The translations under genes and the position numbers were made by a program. Under the pieces are notes generated by a model. That model saw only the letters and a program-made list of their open reading frames with translations, did no database searches and was not told where the DNA came from. From contig JAOTXR010000082.1 of NCBI GenBank assembly GCA_029862285.1, positions 1 through 8,043 of the forward strand: a stretch of 8,043 nt of DNA. The letters run 5' to 3'. The DNA is from Gammaproteobacteria bacterium (GTDB lineage: Bacteria; Pseudomonadota; Gammaproteobacteria; Steroidobacterales; JABDKV01). Shown piece by piece: positions 1-5,771 of this stretch. Every line of letters starts with the position of its first letter. Position 1 is the stretch's first letter.

Positions 1-829
1 CCATGCCAAAGCCCATGCCCATGCCCATGCCGGCTGCCGCACCGCCACCGGCTGGATTTTCAGCGGCAGCCGTCATGGCTTCGGCAGCCTGGAAGGTCGC
101 ATAGTCACGCAGGTTACCGATAACGCCCATGCTGGTGCGCTTGTCGAGCGCCTTTTCGACTTCTGAGGGTAATGAGATGTTCTCGACCAGCAGCTTTCTG
201 AGGTTCAGACCGTAATTGCCAAACTCAGGTGCGATTCTGTTGGTGACGAATTCACTGAGGTCGTCGTAGTTCGCTGCCAGATCGAGAATCGGAATGCCGG
301 ACTCACCAAGACAACTCGCAAACCAGGACACAATGTGATTGCGCAGCTGCGCGGTAATCTCGTCTGTCGTGAAACGGCCGTCCGTGCCGACGACTTCTTT
401 CAGAAAAGTGACCGGCTCTCCAATAGCGACCACATAGGTGCCGTAGGAACGCAAACGAACCGGGCCAAATTCCTTGTCCCGCATCATCACCGGGTTTTTA
501 GTGCCCCATTTCAGATCAGTGAACTGGCGCATATTGAAGAAATACACCTCAGCTTTGAATGGGCTGTTGAAACCGTGCGGCCAGCTTTGAATCGTGGTGA
601 GTATGGGCATGTTGTTGGTGTCGAGTTTGTAGAGCCCGGGCTCATACACATCCGCGATCTGCCCTTCGTTGACCAGGACGGCAATCTGCGATTCGCGTAC
701 GGTCAGCATTGCTCCGTACTTGATTTCATTGCCGTAGCGCTCGAAGCGATAGACCATTGTGTCGCTTGTTGGATCCGTCCATTCGATGACGTCGACGAAT
801 TCGCCCAGTAATTTATCCCAGAATGCCAT
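1..829 (-). CDS. SPFH-domain protein, YdjI/'virion core'-like (3' end beyond window)
   Basis: The frame is open from the ATG at 829 to the window edge, giving 276 residues without a stop; the C-terminus is missing. The protein begins MAFWDKLLGEFVDVIEW, has a beta-rich SPFH core (YEPGLYKLDT near residues 63-72, then WGTKNPVMMRDKEFGPVRLR and SYGTYVVAI near 108-136), an alpha-helical stretch (ISLPSEVEKALDKRTSMG near 218-236), and enters an Ala/Gly/Met-rich tail with repeated Gly-Met. This layout matches the bacterial YdjI-type SPFH proteins, which often end in a zinc ribbon after such a tail; that part would lie outside the window. SPFH proteins oligomerise on membranes as scaffolds. The ATG lies 1 nt after the telA stop, with GGGGAG (835-840) five nt upstream, so the start is firm and expression is coupled to telA. 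Family assignment is from recognised motifs; cellular role is inferred. Confidence 0.87.
   Translation of the reverse strand, partial: MAFWDKLLGEFVDVIEWTDPTSDTMVYRFERYGNEIKYGAMLTVRESQIAVLVNEGQIADVYEPGLYKLDTNNMPILTTIQSWPHGFNSPFKAEVYFFNMRQFTDLKWGTKNPVMMRDKEFGPVRLRSYGTYVVAIGEPVTFLKEVVGTDGRFTTDEITAQLRNHIVSWFASCLGESGIPILDLAANYDDLSEFVTNRIAPEFGNYGLNLRKLLVENISLPSEVEKALDKRTSMGVIGNLRDYATFQAAEAMTAAAENPAGGGAAAGMGMGMGFGM
12..29 (-). repeat. Tandem hexamer encoding Gly-Met repeats
   Basis: Three perfect tandem copies of CCCATG on the plus strand read as GGC-ATG dipeptide codons on the minus strand. They lie within the low-complexity Gly/Met/Ala tail of the SPFH protein. Identical codons in each copy make this a possible slippage site in multiples of 6 bases, which would change tail length without shifting frame. 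Confidence 0.7.
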
Positions 830-830
830 G

Positions 831-1982
831 CTAGCTCCCCGTCCTTCCGCTGGCGCGCGCAGAGGCGGACGCCAGGGTTTCACGTAACTGTGTTTCCATT
901 TCCTGCAACGCCGTGACTGCCTCTGCGCGGGCACGCTTGCCTTCATCGGCAATCTGCAGGCTTTCTTCGATAGTATCAATCAGGTTCTGATTGGCTTTCT
1001 TAACCGATTCCACATCGACGACGCCACGCTCGAGTTGCCGGCGGGTCTCCGCATTGGCCGTCTTGAGCGCTTCGGAGGTCGATTCCAGTAACTCGTTGGT
1101 CAGATCCGTCGCGGCTTTCACACTCTCGGCGGCCTGGCCGGAGCGATAAATCGTCACCGCCGTCGCCAGCTGCTGGCGCCACAACGGAATGGTGTTGGCC
1201 ATGACAGAGTTGATCTTGGTAACCAGGCCCTTGTCGTTTTCCTGTACCAGCCGGATGCCGGGCAAACTCTGCATGGTGACCTGCCGGGTCAGGCGTAGGT
1301 CATGGATACGCCGCTCCAGATCGTCCCGGGCGCTGCGTAAATCACGCAATTCCTGGGCCTTGATGACTTCGTCAGTACTCTGGGTTTCGCGTTCCAGCGC
1401 AGGAATCTCTTGAGTGTCGAGACGATGCAGCCGCTCTTCGCCGGCAGCGATGTACAACTCGAGCTGATGAAAATAGTCCAGGTTGGCGTCGTAAAGACGG
1501 TCGAGCATCGTGATGTCGGTTAGCAACAGTGTCTTGTGGCCGTCGAGATCATTGCTGATCTTGTCGATCTGTCGGCGCACGCCTTCATAACGCTGCAGAA
1601 ATTTTAGTACCGGCTTGGCCTTGCCAAACAGGCGGGCAAAGAACCCGGGTTTCTCCAGCGGATCGATATCGAAACCACGCAATGTTGTGACCATTTCGCT
1701 AAGCGACTCGCCGGCGGCGCCCAGGTCTTTGTTCTTGACGCCTTGAAGCATTTTGTCAGAAACAGTCGTTAGTTGTTCCTGCGCCTTGCTGCCGAAAAAG
1801 ATAATGGAATTACTGTCTCGCAGATCGAGTTCTGCGATCAGCGCCTCCATTTTGGCGCGATCCTCTCCCTGTGATTCCGAGTAGGCAACGATTTCGTTCT
1901 TGATTTCGGGAACGTTGACAGACGTTGTACCGACGGTGGTGCCCGTCTGCACGGTGGTTCTTGTATCTGTGTTATCAGTCAT
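831..1982 (-). CDS. telA: TelA-family protein (toxic anion resistance family)
   Basis: This 383-residue, soluble, mostly helical protein matches the TelA/KlaA family. Typical landmarks are the LRDSNSIIFFGSKAQEQL segment near residues 53-71, FFARLFGKAKPVLKFLQRYE near 113-132, a long charged coiled-coil region with LYDANLDYFHQLELYIAAGE, and the NSVMANTIPLWRQQLATAV block. The first 22 residues are Thr-rich (10 Thr in 20) and probably disordered. No signal peptide or membrane helix is seen, so it is cytoplasmic and perhaps membrane-associated through its partners. The start ATG at 1982 has GGAG seven nt upstream; the stop at 831-833 sits 1 nt before the SPFH gene. Family members are named for tellurite resistance, but in most genomes they accompany XpaC, as here, and a general envelope-stress role is more likely than tellurite detoxification. 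The symbol denotes the family. Confidence 0.9.
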   Translation of the reverse strand: MTDNTDTRTTVQTGTTVGTTSVNVPEIKNEIVAYSESQGEDRAKMEALIAELDLRDSNSIIFFGSKAQEQLTTVSDKMLQGVKNKDLGAAGESLSEMVTTLRGFDIDPLEKPGFFARLFGKAKPVLKFLQRYEGVRRQIDKISNDLDGHKTLLLTDITMLDRLYDANLDYFHQLELYIAAGEERLHRLDTQEIPALERETQSTDEVIKAQELRDLRSARDDLERRIHDLRLTRQVTMQSLPGIRLVQENDKGLVTKINSVMANTIPLWRQQLATAVTIYRSGQAAESVKAATDLTNELLESTSEALKTANAETRRQLERGVVDVESVKKANQNLIDTIEESLQIADEGKRARAEAVTALQEMETQLRETLASASARASGRTGS

Positions 1983-2005
1983 TTGCTGGCTCCAGGGAGA
2001 GTTGA

Positions 2006-2845
2006 TCAGGTTACGCCTTCTTTTTTCAGCTGCGTGGACAACACTTCGATCTGCACATCCAGATCGAGTTTGTCATGCTCGAGCAGCTTCTGGTGTTGTT
2101 CCTCGAATACGCCTTCGATAGTCGTCAACACGTTGCGAAAATTGTCTTCCAGTTCGTCGGCCTGCCCGTGACGATCAGTCCTTGCATAGCCTTCGGTAAC
2201 GCGCCTGGCGCCGTCAAGGTAGACATTGAGAAATTTTCGTGCCCGCCTGATATCACCCGGATCGTCCGCGATGGCGCTGAGTATCTGGCGCGCCGTATTG
2301 GCGATCCTCTTCAGGCGGCCGGTTAGTTCCAGGTTGCGGATGTCACGACGCGCGGACTCAATGCCGATTATCTTGCTCTCTGCTTCTCTTAGCGTGGCAA
2401 GGATCTCTTCGGTGGTGTAGCCATGGCCGCCAATGTTTTTAAGTTTTCCCCGCGCCGGATCGCGGCCATAAAAGAGTATGCAGCCGATGAAGGCCAGGAT
2501 GGCAATCACAGCAGCAAAGGGCAGGCTGTGGCCGACCGCCAGCCAACTGCAAATGAATGTACCCAGGCCGGTAAATATCGAGCCGAGTGTCTTTAGAGGA
2601 GTCCGCGAGGAGCGAACGTCCTTGCGCTTGCGAAATGCCGCTTCAGCGACGAGCCCCTTGCGCATGAATCGAGCGCCGGCAATGAACGAGGCCAAGGCGC
2701 CGCCGAAGACAAACAATTTCGACAGATCGCCTATGGCCAGCACAATCAGCAACGCCGGCACCAGTGGCATGGCCAGCAAGTACAACAGATACGCTCGACC
2801 CGGCCAGCGCACCTTGTGTTTTTTGTGCTTGTAGACTTCCGGCAC
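2006..2845 (-). CDS. xpaC: XpaC-like membrane protein, four predicted transmembrane helices
   Basis: From the GTG at 2845 this encodes 279 residues. A basic N-terminus (MPEVYKHKKHKVRW) is followed by two hydrophobic helix pairs, near residues 18-38/41-60 and 84-104/107-126, then a charged helical cytoplasmic domain (131-279) containing RRARKFLNVYLDGARRVTEGY, the hallmark of the XpaC family (Pfam '5-bromo-4-chloroindolyl phosphate hydrolysis protein'). That name comes from an old phenotype; no catalytic motif is visible and enzymatic activity should not be assumed. The frame stays open up to an ATG at 2920, but that start would overlap a separate small ORF by 71 bases and has no good ribosome site, whereas the GTG follows the small ORF stop by 4 nt and has GGAG ten nt upstream. 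It lies 23 nt before telA, the usual pairing for this family. Confidence 0.83.
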   Translation of the reverse strand: MPEVYKHKKHKVRWPGRAYLLYLLAMPLVPALLIVLAIGDLSKLFVFGGALASFIAGARFMRKGLVAEAAFRKRKDVRSSRTPLKTLGSIFTGLGTFICSWLAVGHSLPFAAVIAILAFIGCILFYGRDPARGKLKNIGGHGYTTEEILATLREAESKIIGIESARRDIRNLELTGRLKRIANTARQILSAIADDPGDIRRARKFLNVYLDGARRVTEGYARTDRHGQADELEDNFRNVLTTIEGVFEEQHQKLLEHDKLDLDVQIEVLSTQLKKEGVT

Positions 2846-2849
2846 TTCG

Positions 2850-2978
2850 CTAGCGCTCCGTGGAGATATAGATCGGCGCGTCAGTCGAGCGCACATGCAG
2901 CAAGGCCGAGCATGATGCAAAGCCCATAGTCACAATTAGTAGTGTGGCGCCCAGGATTCGTCGCCAATTGTCCGACAT
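2850..2978 (-). CDS. 42-residue putative lipoprotein heading the XpaC-TelA-SPFH operon
   Basis: A short ORF, ATG at 2978 to TAG at 2850-2852, encodes 42 residues: a basic start (MSDNWRR), a hydrophobic stretch (ILGATLLIVTMGF), a Cys at residue 23 in the context FASC, then a short polar tail ending STDAPIYISTER. The n-h-Cys layout is that of a lipoprotein signal peptide, although Phe at -3 is an imperfect lipobox residue. If processed, the mature lipoprotein would be only about 20 residues. It ends 4 nt before the XpaC GTG start, and its 3' end contains the XpaC ribosome site, so translation is likely coupled. Its own ribosome site is weak (GGGTTGA-like, over 10 nt upstream). I do not recognise a family. 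The alternative is that the region is only the 5' leader of the XpaC message. Confidence 0.55.
   Translation of the reverse strand: MSDNWRRILGATLLIVTMGFASCSALLHVRSTDAPIYISTER
2856..2859 (-). promoter_or_regulatory. Ribosome binding site deciding the GTG start of the XpaC gene
   Basis: GGAG on the minus strand lies 10 nt upstream of the GTG at 2845, inside the last codons of the small upstream ORF. The in-frame ATG alternatives at 2920 and 2896 have no comparable site, which supports the shorter XpaC protein. Confidence 0.55.
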
Positions 2979-3052
2979 CGTTATTGAATCAACCCAACAT
3001 TTTCAGAAAATCCGGTCCAGGTGGCCGCTGGGCCCCAAAGGCCGGGCCGCAT

Positions 3053-3085
3053 ATTATAGATGAATGGGGCTATCGACACTGTCAA
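3053..3085 (-). promoter_or_regulatory. Candidate promoter for the minus-strand operon
   Basis: The minus strand shows a perfect TATAAT (3053-3058) and a perfect TTGACA (3080-3085). The spacer is 21 nt, well above the usual 16-18, so the two elements may not work together; the -10 box alone is the stronger part. It is 75 nt upstream of the small lipoprotein ATG. The 9-base palindrome GACACTGTC (3075-3083) overlaps the -35 element and could be an operator half or chance. Confidence 0.4.
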
Positions 3086-3109
3086 CGACTGGCACGCCCC
3101 GGCCCGGCA

Positions 3110-3138
3110 CTGGCCCTGCCGCCCGTCCGGGTTAGAAT
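3110..3138 (+). promoter_or_regulatory. Candidate sigma-70-type promoter for the asparaginase gene
   Basis: TAGAAT at 3133-3138 matches five of six bases of the -10 consensus. The hexamer 17 nt upstream (CTGGCC, 3110-3115) is a weak -35. Transcription would begin near 3145, giving a leader of about 22 nt that still includes the ribosome site at 3151-3157. Confidence 0.35.
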
Positions 3139-3150
3139 CTCCCTCCTGCT

Positions 3151-3157
3151 GGGGGGA
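3151..3157 (+). promoter_or_regulatory. Ribosome binding site for the asparaginase gene
   Basis: GGGGGGA lies nine nt before the ATG at 3167. It selects this start over the longer open frame that extends back to 2942, whose N-terminal translation overlaps the divergent promoter region and shows no protein-like character. Confidence 0.5.
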
Positions 3158-3166
3158 TTTGAATGC

Positions 3167-4189
3167 ATGAATACGCTGATTGGGAGAGGAATCTGGGCAG
3201 GGCTGACCGCCTTGGCGTTGGCCCTTTCCAGTGGGGTGAGTATGGCTGCTGAAGGGATTTACGGTCTGGCGATCCACGGCGGCGCGGGGACGTTGACGCG
3301 GGAAAATTTGCCTGCCGAAACCGAAGCTGCGATTCGTGAGACGCTCAACGATGCGTTGTATGCCGGTCATCGCCTGCTTGCCGGTGGTGGCGACAGTCTG
3401 AGCGCGGTAATTGCAGCGGTGACGGTGCTGGAGGATTCACCCCTGTTTAATGCCGGCAAGGGTGCGGTCTACACCTGGGAAGCGACCCACGAACTGGATG
3501 CCTCGCTGATGGATGGGCGCGATCTTTCCGCGGGCGCTGTCGCGTCTGTGCGCAACGTACGAAATCCAATCCGGCTTGCGCGCCGGGTAATGGAGGACTC
3601 ACCACACGTGATGCTGGTCGGCGAGGGCGCGGAGTTGTTTGCGCGGGAAGTCGGTGAGGAGCTGGTCGAAAACAGTTGGTTCGATACCGACTTTCGTCTG
3701 CAGCAGCTGCACAAGGCGAAACAGGCCGCCGATCCAAGTGCGATGCTCAATCCGCTGGAACTCGGCAATAAGTTCGGCACGGTTGGCGCGGTGGCACTGG
3801 ATAAGAACGGTAATCTTGCCGCGGCAACGTCCACCGGCGGCACAACGGCAAAACGGTGGGGGCGCGTTGGCGACTCGCCGATCATCGGTGCCGGTACTTA
3901 TGCAGACAACAACAGCTGCGCCGTCTCGGCAACAGGTCACGGAGAGCACTTTATTCGTCACGCGGTGGCGCACGATATCTGTGCCCGGTTGGCGTATCAG
4001 GATACGTCGCTGGTTGCGGCGGCGGAGTATGTGATCATGGAAAAACTGGCTGCGGTCGGCGGTGAGGGCGGCGTAATTTCAATCGATCGTGAAGGCAATA
4101 TCGCGTTGCCTTTCAACACCGAAGGTATGTACCGCGGATATCGGCTTGGGGCGGCCAGCCCGGTCGTGCTGATTTTCAAAGAAGAATGA
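3167..4189 (+). CDS. iaaA: Isoaspartyl peptidase/L-asparaginase precursor (Ntn hydrolase), exported
   Basis: A 340-residue precursor of the plant-type/EcAIII family, which removes isoaspartyl residues from beta-aspartyl peptides and hydrolyses asparagine to aspartate and ammonia. It shows HGGAG at 37-41, LFNAGKGAVYT, and the self-cleavage site KFGTVGAVALD, where Thr205 becomes the N-terminal nucleophile of the beta subunit. By spacing, EcAIII Thr197, Arg207, Asp210, Thr230 and Gly231 correspond to Thr223, Arg233, Asp236, Thr256 and Gly257, all present, so the enzyme looks fully active. The first 27-28 residues form a Sec signal peptide (hydrophobic LTALALALSS, then SMA/AE), placing maturation and activity in the periplasm or outside. 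Start chosen by the GGGGGGA site and the signal peptide. The stop overlaps the next start (ATGA), implying translational coupling. Confidence 0.93.
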   Translation: MNTLIGRGIWAGLTALALALSSGVSMAAEGIYGLAIHGGAGTLTRENLPAETEAAIRETLNDALYAGHRLLAGGGDSLSAVIAAVTVLEDSPLFNAGKGAVYTWEATHELDASLMDGRDLSAGAVASVRNVRNPIRLARRVMEDSPHVMLVGEGAELFAREVGEELVENSWFDTDFRLQQLHKAKQAADPSAMLNPLELGNKFGTVGAVALDKNGNLAAATSTGGTTAKRWGRVGDSPIIGAGTYADNNSCAVSATGHGEHFIRHAVAHDICARLAYQDTSLVAAAEYVIMEKLAAVGGEGGVISIDREGNIALPFNTEGMYRGYRLGAASPVVLIFKEE

Positions 4190-4902
4190 GATCTTATTGT
4201 GTCGTCGGAGCGTTGATCGCCTTTTCCGGTGCTTGTGCCAACGCCCCGGTCGACGATAAGGCGGCAGAAGAAGTATTCATAGAAATCGAAAGACGCCTGC
4301 TGGCAACTGAAGTCCTCCGCATCGACTACGAAATCGAGGCGCGTGGCGGATTGACTGCCAACCTGGTTGGCGACCTGGTCATGCAGAAACCGAACCTCGC
4401 GGCAATCCATGCCGGGGGAAATTTTGCCGGGGCCGATGTGCAGCCGGTGTTGGTCGCTAACGGTAGTCGCATGCGTGGCGGTGTGGCGGACTACTTTGAG
4501 CAACCGATGCCGTCTGATTTGCGTGCCGGGCTGCTGTTGGGCCTGACCCGGATGGGAATCCTGCATAACCTGGCAACGTTGGCACAGGGTGCACCACCCG
4601 AGGGTACGGACGGCAGAATTGATGGCTGGGTGCAGGCCGGCGCATTTGCAAGTCTGGATAAGCCACGACGTGTTGCCGGTGAAAGCGTGCGTGGAATCAG
4701 TTTTGATATCGACGTTGGCGGCGCGCCTGCGGGCGAGGTCATATTGTGGTACGGCACCGAAACGCATCTACCGGTTGCCCGTGAACAATTGGTGCGTTTC
4801 GATGAAGGCGATATGCGGGTCGTCGAACGCTACACGATAGAAACCGGTGGCATTATCGGCCCCTGTCGCTTCGATACCGGTACCCTTGAATCCGCCAGGT
4901 AG
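4186..4902 (+). CDS. Exported LolA-like protein, possible lipoprotein
   Basis: This 238-residue protein starts inside the asparaginase stop codon (ATGA) and has no strong ribosome site, so it is probably translated by coupling. The N-terminus is a signal peptide (hydrophobic VVGALIAF, then SGAC with Cys17); the Cys could be lipidated, though Ser at -3 is a weak lipobox, and ordinary cleavage near ACA/NA is the alternative. The mature part begins with a helix (EEVFIEIERRLLATEVL), followed by alternating strands (RIDYEIEARG, LVGDLVMQKPN, PVLVANGSRMRGG), a helical insert (LGLTRMGILHNLATLAQG), and further strands to the C-terminus. This order resembles the LolA/DUF2092-type lipid-binding half-barrel, but assignment rests on pattern alone. 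Its link to the asparaginase is unexplained; it may serve envelope export or simply share expression. Confidence 0.75.
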   Translation: MRSYCVVGALIAFSGACANAPVDDKAAEEVFIEIERRLLATEVLRIDYEIEARGGLTANLVGDLVMQKPNLAAIHAGGNFAGADVQPVLVANGSRMRGGVADYFEQPMPSDLRAGLLLGLTRMGILHNLATLAQGAPPEGTDGRIDGWVQAGAFASLDKPRRVAGESVRGISFDIDVGGAPAGEVILWYGTETHLPVAREQLVRFDEGDMRVVERYTIETGGIIGPCRFDTGTLESAR

Positions 4903-4910
4903 CATTGCGA

Positions 4911-5201
4911 ATGGCCGTCGTAAATTGCCATGCCTGTCGCAAGCGCTATTCCAGCGTGCAAAAACGCTGTCCACACTGCGACGCCGATCCCGCTACGGCG
5001 CCACGGCACCGCAAGCCGGTCGGTGCGGGACCCAATACCCACCTGCTGCTGGGGATGGTGGCGGCAATCGGTGGAACTGGCTGGTATTACAGTGCGGTGG
5101 CGACCGGGCGGGACCCAACGCAGGCAAAGTTGATGATTGGCCTGGGTCTGGTCTGGTACATCGGCGCGCGGATCTGGTCGGCAATGCGTGGCCGCGAGTA
5201 A
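4911..5201 (+). CDS. Zinc-ribbon protein with two transmembrane helices
   Basis: A 96-residue protein from ATG 4911; AGGT (4897-4900) lies 10 nt upstream. A TTG two codons earlier is in frame but less likely. The N-terminus holds a Cys4 zinc ribbon (C6-x2-C9-x10-C20-P-H-C23, in NCHACRKRY and KRCPHCDADP). After a polar, Pro-rich linker come two hydrophobic segments near residues 44-63 and 72-91 (HLLLGMVAAIGGTGWYY and LMIGLGLVWYIGARIW), so the ribbon probably sits in the cytoplasm on a small membrane hairpin. It lies 8 nt after the LolA-like gene and is probably the last gene of that unit. Small membrane zinc-ribbon proteins of this type are widespread and mostly uncharacterised; I assign no specific function. 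Confidence 0.78.
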   Translation: MAVVNCHACRKRYSSVQKRCPHCDADPATAPRHRKPVGAGPNTHLLLGMVAAIGGTGWYYSAVATGRDPTQAKLMIGLGLVWYIGARIWSAMRGRE

Positions 5202-5309
5202 GGGTCTGGACTATTTGACAATAATCCGGGTCGATCCAGCTGTGATCTGAATCAAGGTACCTGTCCGGTGCCGGTGATAACTTTCCGTCTCTACCGGTTG
5301 GAGTTTCAG
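5202..5309 (+). other. Intergenic gap upstream of the 100-residue protein
   Basis: These 108 bases hold no gene and no clear terminator. A perfect TTGACA occurs at 5215-5220, but no good -10 box lies 16-18 nt downstream; TGTGAT at 5241-5246 is 20 nt away. The next gene may have its own weak promoter or be read from upstream. TTGGAG ending at 5303 is its ribosome site. Confidence 0.4.
5300..5303 (+). promoter_or_regulatory. Ribosome binding site deciding the ATG 5310 start
   Basis: GGAG lies six nt before the ATG at 5310, an ideal spacing. The in-frame GTG at 5268 would add 14 residues (VPVITFRLYRLEFQ) but has no comparable site, so the shorter protein is preferred. Confidence 0.6.
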
Positions 5310-5612
5310 ATGGATATCGTCGTCGCCGAAAGAGCAATTGTCGCAGAATCCCCCGATGGGGAACGCACGCCCATACAAGTGATTATTGGCCGGCCATTCA
5401 AGGTGGCAGACAAGACCTGGTCGTGTCCGTTAGAGCTCGACGGTCTGGGTGCGGTCAGCGACGGTCTCGGAACGGACTCGTGGAGTGCCTTGACGGTCGC
5501 GATTGGTGTTGCGCGGCAACGCCTGAAGATGTGTATCGAAAAGGGCGCACGACTGGTCTGTGAAACCGAGGGCAACGAAATCGAGCTGGACGACCTCTTT
5601 CCCCAGTTCTAG
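5310..5612 (+). CDS. Uncharacterised 100-residue protein (DUF6968-like)
   Basis: A small soluble protein without signal peptide or membrane helix. It opens with strands (MDIVVAERAIVAE, then TPIQVIIGRPF), has a W-x-C-P motif (W37-S-C39-P40) leading into LELDGLG, and then a Ser/Ala-containing helix (DSWSALTVAIGVARQRLKM, 56-74), ending in an acidic tail (EIELDDLFPQF). This pattern of a short beta unit, 'W.CP....G' and 'DS..AL..A......L' recalls the DUF6968 group, proteins of unknown function; the match is from memory and tentative. It stands alone: 108 nt after the zinc-ribbon gene and 159 nt before the carboxypeptidase, all on the same strand. No function can be assigned. Confidence 0.72.
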   Translation: MDIVVAERAIVAESPDGERTPIQVIIGRPFKVADKTWSCPLELDGLGAVSDGLGTDSWSALTVAIGVARQRLKMCIEKGARLVCETEGNEIELDDLFPQF

Positions 5613-5771
5613 GGGAATATCGCTGCCATAAATCAGGGTGTGTTCCGGGCACCCGATACTGGTTATGACAAGCACTCGCCTTGCCACCAATTGCCGCCTC
5701 GCCTAAGCTGTTAGCCGGGATTTCGGCTGCAAATCCCAGGATCACAAGAGCAAGACGAGGGATTCTCACTG
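5613..5771 (+). other. Leader region before the carboxypeptidase
   Basis: This 159-base stretch has no ORF of note. GGGTG...CACCC (5637-5655 region) can form a short stem but has no T-run, so it is not a convincing terminator. TTGCCA followed 17 nt later by TAAGCT is a poor promoter match. The clearest structure is the hairpin pair at 5713-5737. AGGG (5758-5761) is the likely ribosome site, ten nt before ATG 5772. Confidence 0.4.
5713..5737 (+). promoter_or_regulatory. Two overlapping, mutually exclusive hairpins in the 5' leader
   Basis: GGGATTT (5717-5723) and AAATCCC (5731-5737) form a perfect 7-bp inverted repeat with a 7-nt loop. AGCCG (5713-5717) and CGGCT (5724-5728) form a second 5-bp stem with a 6-nt loop. 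They share bases, so only one can form at a time. They lie about 35 nt upstream of the carboxypeptidase start. There is no following T-run, so a simple terminator is unlikely; an operator (palindrome for a dimeric regulator) or RNA switch is possible. Confidence 0.4.

Noticed and set aside
335..811. 158-codon plus-strand ORF
   Set aside because: It lies antisense within the SPFH gene, whose minus-strand translation is clearly protein-like and recognisable.
3090..3106. Sigma-54-like TGGCACG element
   Set aside because: The -24 half fits, but the required GC of the -12 half is absent at the correct spacing.
2942..3166. 75-residue N-terminal extension of the asparaginase
   Set aside because: It would span the divergent promoter region, reads as low-quality sequence, and would bury the signal peptide.
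3469..3885. 138-codon minus-strand ORF and overlapping plus-strand ORF 3639-4034
   Set aside because: Both overlap the fully conserved asparaginase catalytic region in other frames; compositions are Ser/Arg/Pro-biased as expected of GC-rich shadow frames.
3997..4767. 256-codon minus-strand ORF
   Set aside because: Antisense to the asparaginase 3' end and the LolA-like gene; its translation is rich in His/Arg/Gln with no domain pattern, and it has no ribosome site that I can see.
5636..5656. Possible rho-independent terminator after the 100-residue protein
   Set aside because: The stem GGGTG/CACCC is only 5-6 bp with a long loop and no T-run follows.
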